Shown here piece after piece: positions 57,791 through 64,000 of a DNA stretch of 64,000 nt. Position 1 is the stretch's first letter. Every line of letters begins with the position of its first letter. The stretch spans positions 434,001-498,000 of the forward strand of contig NZ_JARVWS010000002.1 of assembly GCF_029846275.1 (NCBI RefSeq), in the 5' to 3' direction. Made by a program: the position numbers and the translations under genes. The notes beneath the pieces were generated by a model. The model made no database searches. It saw nothing but the letters and a program-made list of their open reading frames with translations, and was not told the origin of the DNA. This DNA comes from Nocardioides sp. CER19. Its GTDB lineage: Bacteria > Actinomycetota > Actinomycetes > Propionibacteriales > Nocardioidaceae.

Positions 57791-58267
57791 TCAGGGCTGG
57801 GGGATGACGTGCACGGCGACCCGGACCGGCTGGCCGGCCCGGACGCCGTCGAAGCGGGCGACCTCGGCGGCGCCCGACGGGTGGGCGGCGCGGCCGGCGG
57901 CGACCGCGGGCAGCGACAGCACGCTCGGGCCCGGCATGAGGCTCTTGATGTTGCCGCCGATCATGTTGACCAGCTCGCCGACGGCGTCCGCGACGTCTGC
58001 GTCGAGGGGGCCCTCGGCCGTCTCGTCAGCGGTGAGCCCGAGCATGGTGGTGGTCAGCGAGAGGGCGAGCGGGGTGGACAGCTCGACGGTGACGGCGGCG
58101 TCCCAGCCGCCGGAGATCGACACGGCGGCCGACCACGCGTCATCGGCAGGGAACGCGCGGCCCGGGGCGACCGGCGCGGGGAGCAGCGGCTCGGCCTCGC
58201 CGAGGAAGCTGGACCAGACCTGCTCGACGATCGCCTGGACGTCGGTGATCGCGGGTGCGGCGGTCAT
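57791..58267 (-). CDS. cheX: CheX-type chemotaxis phosphatase
   Basis: 158 residues. The catalytic helix reads DAVGELVNMIGGNIKSLMP (D-x3-E-x2-N), matching CheC/CheX, and the C-terminal strand VRVAVHVIP completes the fold. It should hydrolyse CheY-P. Overlaps the upstream cheY (ATGA). Confidence 0.8.
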   Translation of the reverse strand: MTAAPAITDVQAIVEQVWSSFLGEAEPLLPAPVAPGRAFPADDAWSAAVSISGGWDAAVTVELSTPLALSLTTTMLGLTADETAEGPLDADVADAVGELVNMIGGNIKSLMPGPSVLSLPAVAAGRAAHPSGAAEVARFDGVRAGQPVRVAVHVIPQP

Positions 58268-58647
58268 GCCAGGACCTCCCGGTTGACGAGGCCCAGCAGC
58301 TCGAGCTTGTCGACGATGGCGTCGGGGGTGAACGGCTTGATGACGTACTCGTGCGCACCGGCCGCGAGCGCCTTCACGATCTGGCCCTGCTCGCTCTCCG
58401 TGGTCACCATCATCAGCGTCACGTCGCGCCAGTCGCGGTTGGCCCGCACCTCGGTGATGAACGTGTAGCCGTCCATCAGCGGCATGTTCCAGTCGACCAG
58501 GCACAGGTCGGGCACCTGGCCCGCCTCGAAGAGGTCGAGGGCCTCCCGTCCGTTGCCGGCCTCGAGGGTCTCGAAGTCCAGGCCGGCCAGGATGCGACGC
58601 AGGATGCTCCGCATCGCCCGGGAGTCGTCGATGATCATGGCGCGCAC
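58264..58647 (-). CDS. Response regulator CheY (second copy)
   Basis: 127 residues, GTG start 2 bases after the cheR stop. Receiver motifs: MIIDDSRAMRSILRRIL, DLCLVDWNMPLMDG (phospho-Asp), MVTTES and VIKPFTP. The two CheY proteins differ clearly, so they may have different targets, or one may act as a phosphate sink. Confidence 0.92.
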   Translation of the reverse strand: MRAMIIDDSRAMRSILRRILAGLDFETLEAGNGREALDLFEAGQVPDLCLVDWNMPLMDGYTFITEVRANRDWRDVTLMMVTTESEQGQIVKALAAGAHEYVIKPFTPDAIVDKLELLGLVNREVLA

Positions 58648-58649
58648 GG

Positions 58650-59513
58650 TCAGGCTCCGATCGGAGTGGGAGAGGCGACGGGTACGGCGGCGACCGGCCG
58701 GTGCGCCTGCACGCGGCCCAGCTGCTCGCGGCTCCACAGCCCGGCCACGTCGGCCGGCATGTCGAGGGTGGTCTCCGACGAGCCGAGCAGCAGGTAGCCG
58801 TCGGGTGCCACGTGGGGACGCATCCGGCGCAGGATGTCGTACTTGGTGGCCTGGTCGAAGTAGATGAGGACGTTGCGCAGCAGCACCACGTCGTAGGTGC
58901 CGATGGCGGTGAACGCGTAGGCGTCGGCGAGGTTGAGGTGCTGGACCCTGACCATCCGCCGGAGCTCGGGGGAGACCTCCCACTCGGTGCCGGCACGCGT
59001 GAAGTACTTGACCAGCGTGGTCGCGGGCAGGCCGCGGTTCATCTCCACCTGGCTGTAACGGCCCGCGCGAACCCGCTCGAGCATCGCGGTCGACACGTCG
59101 GTGGCGAGGATGTCGGCGGTCCAGCCCGGCGGCAGGTGCTGGTCGAGCAGCATCGCGATGGAGTAGGCCTCCTGGCCGCTCGAGCACGCGGCGGACCAGA
59201 TCCGCAGCCGCCGGGTCGCCGCGCGGGTCTCGATCAGTCGCGGGAGCATCGTCTCGGTGAACGCCTGGTAGGGCGTCTGGTCGCGGAACCAGCTGGTCTC
59301 GTTGATGGTGAGGGCGTCGAGGGCCTTGCGGCGCTCGGCCAGGTCGGTGCTGATCCGGGCGATGTAGGCGTCTACGTCAGGGCAGCCGGCGGCGGTGGCG
59401 AGCGGCGTCAGCCGGGCCTCGACGAGGTACTCCTTGCCCGAGTCGTAGACCATCGCCGTCTCGCGCCGCACGAGAGCGGCGATCAGCTGGAAGCTCGACG
59501 TCGAGATGGTCAC
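58650..59513 (-). CDS. cheR: Chemoreceptor methyltransferase CheR
   Basis: 287 residues. N-terminal helical domain (FQLIAALVRRETAMVYDSGKEYLVEARL), then the SAM-binding domain with IWSAACSSGQEAYSIAMLL, ILATDVSTAML and VVLLRNVLIYFD. It methylates receptor glutamates. The GTG at 59513 is chosen over a GTG at 59561 because a FliA-type -10 ends 7 bases before it, so the longer frame would not be transcribed. Likely leaderless. Confidence 0.93.
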   Translation of the reverse strand: MTISTSSFQLIAALVRRETAMVYDSGKEYLVEARLTPLATAAGCPDVDAYIARISTDLAERRKALDALTINETSWFRDQTPYQAFTETMLPRLIETRAATRRLRIWSAACSSGQEAYSIAMLLDQHLPPGWTADILATDVSTAMLERVRAGRYSQVEMNRGLPATTLVKYFTRAGTEWEVSPELRRMVRVQHLNLADAYAFTAIGTYDVVLLRNVLIYFDQATKYDILRRMRPHVAPDGYLLLGSSETTLDMPADVAGLWSREQLGRVQAHRPVAAVPVASPTPIGA

Positions 59514-59520
59514 GCCGTGT

Positions 59521-59548
59521 CCATCGGAAAGTGGTCCTGGGTCCTGAG
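59521..59548 (-). promoter_or_regulatory. FliA-type promoter of cheR
   Basis: Minus strand CTCA (59548-59545), 16-base spacer, TCCGATGG (59528-59521), one mismatch to GCCGATGG. Seven bases to the GTG at 59513. Confidence 0.6.
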
Positions 59549-59597
59549 CCGAAACGTCCACCTCCAGGTCACATCCGTGTCATCCCGGTCTCGGTGG

Positions 59598-59625
59598 CTC
59601 AGGAGCAGCGTGCAGGGGCCGATGG
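59598..59625 (+). promoter_or_regulatory. FliA-type promoter of cheB
   Basis: CTCA (59598-59601), 16-base spacer, GCCGATGG (59618-59625). Seven bases to the ATG at 59633, the same spacing as at cheR on the other strand. Confidence 0.65.
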
Positions 59626-59632
59626 GCGACGC

Positions 59633-60691
59633 ATGATCCGAGTCCTGGTGGTCGACGACTCCGCCCTCATCCGTCGCCTGATCTCCACCGCCCTCTCGGA
59701 GGCCGCGGACATCGAGATCGTCGGCACGGCCCGCGACGGGCTCGAGGCGGTCGACCGTGTCGACGAGCTGCAGCCCGACGTGGTCACCCTCGACATCGAG
59801 ATGCCCCGGCTGGACGGGCTCGGCGCGCTCCAGCGCATCCGCGAGAAGCACCGCCGACTGCCGGTCATCATGTTCTCCACGCTCACCGAGCGCGGCGCCG
59901 CCGCGACGCTGGAGGCACTCTCGCGCGGTGCGTCCGACTACGTCACGAAGCCGTCCAACACCGGGTCCGTGGCCGAGGGCCTGGCCAGCGTCCGCGACCA
60001 GCTCGTGCCGCGCATCCGCGCGCTCGCCGGACGGAGCACGCTCGTCCCGTCCGCGGCACCGGTCCGGCGTACGCCGCTGGTGGCGAAGCCCGCCGCAGGG
60101 GTCCCGCAGGTGCTCCTCGTCGGCAGCTCGACCGGAGGCCCCGACGCCCTGGCGACAGTCCTCGCGCAGCTTCCCGCCGACCTGGGCGTGCCGGTCCTGA
60201 TGGTCCAGCACATGCCGCCGGTGTTCACGACGATGCTCGCGCAGCGGCTCGACCGGATCTCACCCCTCAAGGTGCGCGAGGCGGTCGACGGCGACGTCCC
60301 GCGTGCCGGCGAGGTGCTGCTCGCGCCCGGCGACTTCCACCTGCGGCTGGCCACCGCGGCGGGCGGCGTCCGCGTCCGCCTCGACCAGGGCCCGCAGGAG
60401 AACTTCTGCCGCCCCGCCGTGGACGTCCTCTTCCGCACCGCCGCCGAGGCGTACGGCGGCCGGGCGGTGGCGACGGTCCTCACGGGGATGGGTCAGGACG
60501 GACTCGAGGGGGTGCGCGTCCTGGCCGCCCGGGGCGCCCGCGTCCTGGTGCAGGACGAGGCCACGTCGGTCGTCTGGGGCATGCCGGGCGCCGTGGCCCA
60601 CGCCGGCCTGGCGGACGAGACGCTGCCGCTGGCCGAGCTGCCGGCGCGCATGGTGGCGGCCGTGCGCGGCGGGATCCGCGCCGGCCGCTGA
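59633..60691 (+). CDS. cheB: Chemotaxis methylesterase/response regulator CheB
   Basis: 352 residues. Receiver domain with VVDDSALIRRLIS and VTLDIEMPRLDG (phospho-Asp), a linker, then the methylesterase domain with catalytic Ser in LVGSSTGGPDAL, His in VQHMPP and Asp in LTGMGQDG. It removes methyl groups placed by CheR. It is the only plus-strand gene of the motility region, divergent from cheR. No Shine-Dalgarno; likely leaderless. Confidence 0.96.
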   Translation: MIRVLVVDDSALIRRLISTALSEAADIEIVGTARDGLEAVDRVDELQPDVVTLDIEMPRLDGLGALQRIREKHRRLPVIMFSTLTERGAAATLEALSRGASDYVTKPSNTGSVAEGLASVRDQLVPRIRALAGRSTLVPSAAPVRRTPLVAKPAAGVPQVLLVGSSTGGPDALATVLAQLPADLGVPVLMVQHMPPVFTTMLAQRLDRISPLKVREAVDGDVPRAGEVLLAPGDFHLRLATAAGGVRVRLDQGPQENFCRPAVDVLFRTAAEAYGGRAVATVLTGMGQDGLEGVRVLAARGARVLVQDEATSVVWGMPGAVAHAGLADETLPLAELPARMVAAVRGGIRAGR

Positions 60692-60705
60692 GCCAACCGC
60701 TCAGC
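60687..60705. terminator. Bidirectional hairpin containing both stop codons
   Basis: GCTGAGC (60687-60693) pairs with GCTCAGC (60699-60705), loop CAACC; further GCCG/CGGC pairing is possible. The cheB TGA lies in one arm and the stop of the convergent gene in the other. Confidence 0.55.
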
Positions 60706-61045
60706 CGGCGGCTTCGTCGTCCTTCAGCGCGCCGAAGAAGTCGAACCCGACAGGCTCGCGCGGGCCGTCGTAGAGGTGGCCGACGCGGTCGTGGAGGGTG
60801 AAGCCGTCGGCCGACCGCTGCTCGCCGGTGGGCCGCAGGCTGGCCAGCCGCTGCTGCCGCTCGACGAGCGCCTGCGCGCGGGCGAGCAGGTAGCGGGGGA
60901 TCACGTGGAGCGAGGCCGGGAGACCGAGCTCGAGGTCGAGCGCGTCGAGGGTGGTGCCCATCCGCTCGGCCCGGTTGAGCCGGACCTCGAGCCGTTCGAG
61001 CGCCGCCTCCCACTCCCGCGCGGTCGGGGTGTCGTGCTCTGGCAT
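60701..61045 (-). CDS. Small flagellar-cluster protein, paralogue A
   Basis: 114 residues. The core REWEAALERLEVRLNRAERM and IPRYLLARAQALVERQQ matches the protein at 61227-61532, so the two are paralogues. Helical, about the size of FliT/FlgN export chaperones. The C-terminal ~35 residues are specific to this copy. The ATG at 61045 has GGGAGAAG upstream; 12-bp repeats precede it. Confidence 0.7.
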   Translation of the reverse strand: MPEHDTPTAREWEAALERLEVRLNRAERMGTTLDALDLELGLPASLHVIPRYLLARAQALVERQQRLASLRPTGEQRSADGFTLHDRVGHLYDGPREPVGFDFFGALKDDEAAG

Positions 61046-61064
61046 GTGGGTGCTTCTCCCTGTC

Positions 61065-61100
61065 ATCGGCGTGGCGATCGGCGTCGTGATCGGCGTCGCC
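61065..61100. repeat. Three tandem 12-bp repeats upstream of paralogue A
   Basis: ATCGGCGTGGCG, ATCGGCGTCGTG and ATCGGCGTCGCC in perfect register (61065-61076, 61077-61088, 61089-61100), ending 20 bases before the start codon. Could be a multi-site operator. Confidence 0.6.
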
Positions 61101-61226
61101 CACGAGCGCGACACGAGGTGGCCCGAGCGTAGTTCGGGGGCGCGTCCGGAGGCAGTGCCCGATCGGACCCCCCGATACCGGACCGAGGGGTCCCGGGTCG
61201 CCCGCCGATCGGACGACGCCGAGCGG

Positions 61227-61532
61227 TCAGGCGGTGACGTCGACGTACACGGGAGCGCTGGGTCGCGTCGTCGCGTCGCCGATGCGCCGGCCGACCTGGT
61301 GCTGTTGCCGCGTGGCGTGGAGCAGCGGCGGGATGCGGTCGATCACCGTCTGCTGGCGCTCGACCAGGCTCTGGGCGCGGGCGAGCAGGTGGCGGGGGAG
61401 CGGGCCGAGGTGGGCAGGCGGCTCCCAGCGGGTCAGGTCGTCGGCCTCGGGCGACGCGATCAGCCGCTCGGCACGTTGCACCTGGCGCTCGAGGTCGTCG
61501 AGGACCGACTCCCAGGTGGTGGCGGCGGTCAT
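61227..61532 (-). CDS. Small flagellar-cluster protein, paralogue B
   Basis: 101 residues. WESVLDDLERQVQRAERL and LPRHLLARAQSLVERQQ align with paralogue A. It overlaps fliS by one base (TGATG), in the position where fliT or a similar filament-cap chaperone often lies, which is the best guess for its role. Confidence 0.75.
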   Translation of the reverse strand: MTAATTWESVLDDLERQVQRAERLIASPEADDLTRWEPPAHLGPLPRHLLARAQSLVERQQTVIDRIPPLLHATRQQHQVGRRIGDATTRPSAPVYVDVTA

Positions 61533-61918
61533 CAGGCGCTCGCAGCGGCGAGAAGGGCGGCCTGGCGCCAGGTGTCGCGGAGCTCGCGGGACAGCTTGAC
61601 CGCCTCGGCGGCCGCCACCTGGTCGCGGGCGACGTTGGCCTTGATCAGCTGCCGCTGGAGGTAGTCGTAGAGCGCCAGCAGCTCGCGCCCGGCCGGCATC
61701 CCGTCGACCTCGAGCGTCGACTGCAGCTCGGTGACGATCGCCTGCGCGTGCTGCAGCTGGCGGTTGGCCTCCTCCGCGTTGCTCGCGGCGAGGGCCGTCT
61801 GGCCGCGCTCGGCGTCGAGCACGAGCCGGTCGAGCAGCATCACGAGGAGCTGCGCCGGACCGGCGGTCGCGACGGCGTTGGACGTGTAGGCGGACCGGAT
61901 GTCCCGGGCTGATCCCAT
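61532..61918 (-). CDS. fliS: Flagellin export chaperone FliS
   Basis: 128 residues, helical. AYTSNAVATAGPAQLLVMLLDRLVLDAERG and ELLALYDYLQRQLIKANVARD are FliS hallmarks. It binds flagellin until export. 15 bases after fliD. Confidence 0.95.
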   Translation of the reverse strand: MGSARDIRSAYTSNAVATAGPAQLLVMLLDRLVLDAERGQTALAASNAEEANRQLQHAQAIVTELQSTLEVDGMPAGRELLALYDYLQRQLIKANVARDQVAAAEAVKLSRELRDTWRQAALLAAASA

Positions 61919-61933
61919 GGTGGCGCTCCCGCG

Positions 61934-63286
61934 TTACTTCGAGCTGGTGAGTCCGTCGAGGGACTCGATCTGGCTGGCGAGCCAGGACTGCTGGGTCTGC
62001 AGCCTGCTCAGCTGCGTCTCGAGAGCGGTGTAGATCTGCTCGAGCGATGCCTGCTTGGCCGCCAGTCGGTCGGTCCATGCGGCGATCTGGTCGTTGTAGC
62101 GAGCGATCTCGTCGTTCTCGTTCTTGATGTACTGGCTGATCGAGCCGTCGTAGGCGTCGCTGGCCAGGTCGGCGACCTTCTTGACCCGCTGGGCGAACCC
62201 GTCGACCGCGGGCGTGGCCCCACTGGCGGGGACGCCCACGAGGGCGGCCTGCACCTTGGCGGGGTCCTTCGCGTAGGCGGCGGTGAAGGTGTCGGCGTCG
62301 AAGGTGAACTGGCCGTAGCGGTCGATCGAGATGCCGTAGTCGGAGAGCGAGCCGGCGCCGGCGGGGAAGACCGTGTTGATCAGCTGGTCGGCCACCGAGC
62401 GCAGGGTCGAGTCGCCGGGCAGCACGCCGCCGCCCGTCGAGGCCTGGCCGGCGGTGATGGTGCCGTACGACGTCGCGCTGCTGAGCTGCGTCAGGACGTC
62501 GTTGAGCTGGCCGATGAAGGCCTTCATCGCCGTCGCGCGGCTGGCGCCGTCGGCCGCCACGGAGATCGCCGTCGTGGTGCCGCTCGTGGCGCCGGCACCC
62601 AGCGTCACGTCGATGCCGCCCATGAGGCCGGTGAACGTGTTGGTGGACGACTCGACGGTGATGCTGTCGTTGAGGAGGACGCTCGCGTTGGTGCCCGTCG
62701 CCGTCGCGAAGCTCGCGTTCCCGGTGGTCGCGACCGTGAGGCTGACGTTCTTGCCGGTCGACGTGGTGGACAGGAGCAGGACCGAACCGCCGACGGCGTC
62801 CTTGACGACCTGGGCCTGCAGGCCGTTGGTCTTCGAGTCGGCGTTGATCTTGGACGCCATCGTCTCGAGCGACGTGCCGGCTGCGAAGGTCGCCGAGGCG
62901 CCGGTCCCGGTGGTGATCGTGACGTCGCCACCGTCGGCGCTGAGCGCGGACGCGGAGAGCGTGACCTGCGCGGCGGTCGCCTGTGCGCCGACCTTGAGGC
63001 TGAACGACGCAGGGGCCGCGCTGTTCGACGCGGTGACGGTGACCGCGGAGTTGCTCGACGTGGCGGAGAGCTGGGTCCAGGTGCTGCCCGTGGCGAAGCT
63101 CTTGGCCGAGTCCGACAGGGACGACAGCGAGGTGTTGAGCTGCTGCAGCGCGCTGACCTGGGTCTGGGTGTTCGCCAGCCGGGTCTTGAGCGCGGTCTGC
63201 GGAGCCTTCTCGACGTCCATCAGGGCGCTGATGATGCTCGAGCTGTCGAAGCCGCTGAGGCCGGAGAACTGGATCGTCGACGCCAT
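61934..63286 (-). CDS. fliD: Filament cap protein FliD
   Basis: 450 residues. The N-terminal segment FSGLSGFDSSSIISALMDVEKAPQTALKTRLANTQTQVSALQQLN and C-terminal SISQYIKNENDEIARYNDQIAAWTDRLAAKQASLEQIYTALE-type coiled region (here near 385-440) are typical. The middle is Ser/Thr/Ala-rich. It caps the filament and folds flagellin. Confidence 0.96.
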   Translation of the reverse strand: MASTIQFSGLSGFDSSSIISALMDVEKAPQTALKTRLANTQTQVSALQQLNTSLSSLSDSAKSFATGSTWTQLSATSSNSAVTVTASNSAAPASFSLKVGAQATAAQVTLSASALSADGGDVTITTGTGASATFAAGTSLETMASKINADSKTNGLQAQVVKDAVGGSVLLLSTTSTGKNVSLTVATTGNASFATATGTNASVLLNDSITVESSTNTFTGLMGGIDVTLGAGATSGTTTAISVAADGASRATAMKAFIGQLNDVLTQLSSATSYGTITAGQASTGGGVLPGDSTLRSVADQLINTVFPAGAGSLSDYGISIDRYGQFTFDADTFTAAYAKDPAKVQAALVGVPASGATPAVDGFAQRVKKVADLASDAYDGSISQYIKNENDEIARYNDQIAAWTDRLAAKQASLEQIYTALETQLSRLQTQQSWLASQIESLDGLTSSK

Positions 63287-63361
63287 CGTGGTCTCCCTGT
63301 CTGGCGGGGTGCCGGTCGGATCGTGCGAGGAAACGTGCGGGGGGCTTGCGGGAAAAACAGC

Positions 63362-63396
63362 GGTGCCGGTGGGGCCGGGTGGGCCCCACCGGCACC
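63362..63396 (-). terminator. Strong intrinsic terminator of fliC
   Basis: Perfect 15-bp stem (63362-63376 with 63382-63396), 5-base loop, then a five-T tract on the minus strand (63357-63353). It lies 48 bases after the fliC stop, ahead of fliD. Confidence 0.92.
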
Positions 63397-63444
63397 GACG
63401 GGTGCGTCAGGCGGACCTGACGACGTGGTACTGCTGGGTCAGGA

Positions 63445-64000
63445 TCACTGCAGCAGCGAGAGCACGCTCTGCGCGGCGGAGTTGGCCTGCTTGAGCATCG
63501 ACGTGCCCGCCTGCGAGAGGATCTGCGAGCGGGTGTAGTTGCTCATCTCCGCGGCCATGTCGGTGTCCTGGATGGCGGAGTTGGACGCCTGCAGGTTCTG
63601 CTGCGTGACGGCCAGGTTGTTGATGGTGTGCTGGAAGCGGTTCTGCAGCGCACCGAGGTCGGCGCGAGCCGTCGAGACGGTCTTGATGGCCGTGTCGAGG
63701 GTCGCGATCGCCGCGTTGGCGCCCGACTGCGACGCCAGCGAGATGCCGCTGAGGCCGAGGCCGTTCGCGTCGAAGCTCTTGCCGCCGCTGGCCGACTGGA
63801 TGTCGACCGTGATGTTGTCGTCCTTGGCGTAGCCGACCTGGATCTTCTTGCCGGTGAAGCTGCCGTTGAGCAGGTTCACGTTGTTGAAGGTGGTCTTGTT
63901 GGCGATCCGGTCGAGCTCGGAGCTGAGGGCCGTGACCTCGGACTGGATGGCGTCGCGCGAGTTCTGGTCGTTCGAGTCGTTGGCCGACTGGACGGCGAGG
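63445..64000 (-). CDS. fliC: Flagellin, C-terminal part (cut by the window end)
   Basis: 185 codons are visible. Near the edge the frame reads AVQSANDSNDQNSRDAIQ and ELDRIANKTTFNNVNLLNG, the end of the N-terminal D1 domain; the C-terminal D0 ends MAAEMSNYTRSQILSQAGTSMLKQANSAAQSVLSLLQ. The distance between them implies a short flagellin with little or no D2/D3 surface domain. The N-terminal D0 is beyond the window. The strong terminator fits high expression. Confidence 0.96.
   Translation of the reverse strand, partial: LAVQSANDSNDQNSRDAIQSEVTALSSELDRIANKTTFNNVNLLNGSFTGKKIQVGYAKDDNITVDIQSASGGKSFDANGLGLSGISLASQSGANAAIATLDTAIKTVSTARADLGALQNRFQHTINNLAVTQQNLQASNSAIQDTDMAAEMSNYTRSQILSQAGTSMLKQANSAAQSVLSLLQ

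Noticed and set aside
59511-59561. Longer cheR starting at the GTG at 59561
   Set aside because: The FliA-type promoter at 59521-59548 lies inside that extension and the extra 16 residues have no family similarity.

Overview
The window is a very GC-rich chromosomal segment of an actinobacterium, most likely a motile member of the Nocardioidaceae. The evidence is the codon bias, the overlapping ATGA/GTGA/TGATG gene junctions, short or absent mRNA leaders, sigma-B-like GGGTAC promoter elements, a WXG100-type operon, a LigD-like protein, and a flagellar cluster whose promoters match the form I recall for actinobacterial FliA. No mobile element, CRISPR array or rRNA is intact. There is one tRNA (Lys, TTT). 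Assignments come from reading motifs by eye; no database was searched.

Region 1 to 10.9 kb: a truncated gene behind a fluoride-type riboswitch (probably crcB), an RsbW-like anti-sigma kinase behind a sigma-B/F-type promoter, a type II NADH dehydrogenase, tRNA-Lys, a small Lys/Gly-rich protein, two large envelope proteins in one operon, and an ATP synthase gamma subunit outside any atp operon, coupled to a metallo-beta-lactamase-fold (MBL-fold) hydrolase.

Region 10.9 to 16.4 kb: a TY-Chap-like protein convergent with a five-gene, fully overlapping operon containing a WXG100-like effector candidate. A single-pass membrane protein is divergent from it, followed by a manganese riboswitch and a GDT1-family cation transporter.

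Region 16.4 to 35.8 kb: accessory and stress genes. They include a macro-like/SIR2 NADase candidate coupled to a DUF2231 membrane protein, a LigD-like polymerase/phosphoesterase, small stress membrane proteins, an ArsR-SRPBCC-reductase cassette with a leaderless promoter, an anti-sigma/STAS pair, a universal stress protein, an ERCC4 nuclease, a large catalase divergent from a CYP152-type peroxygenase, hemerythrin, HAD and PAP2 proteins. Decayed remnants of a tyrosine recombinase and of a family 2 glycosyltransferase lie between them.

Region 35.8 to 64 kb: flagellar and chemotaxis genes, nearly all on the minus strand, from fliC (cut by the window end) through fliD-fliS, cheR-cheY-cheX-cheY-cheC-like, flgB-flgC-fliE-F-G-H-I-J-nlpC-fliK-flgD-flgE, flbD-motA-motB-fliL, fliM-sORF-fliN-O-P-Q-R-flhB-luxR, to flhA. 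Only cheB is on the plus strand. Six CTCA-N16/17-GCCGA-type promoters divide the region into transcription units, and hairpin terminators close several of them. CheA, CheW, FliA, FlgK and FlgL are not in the window.
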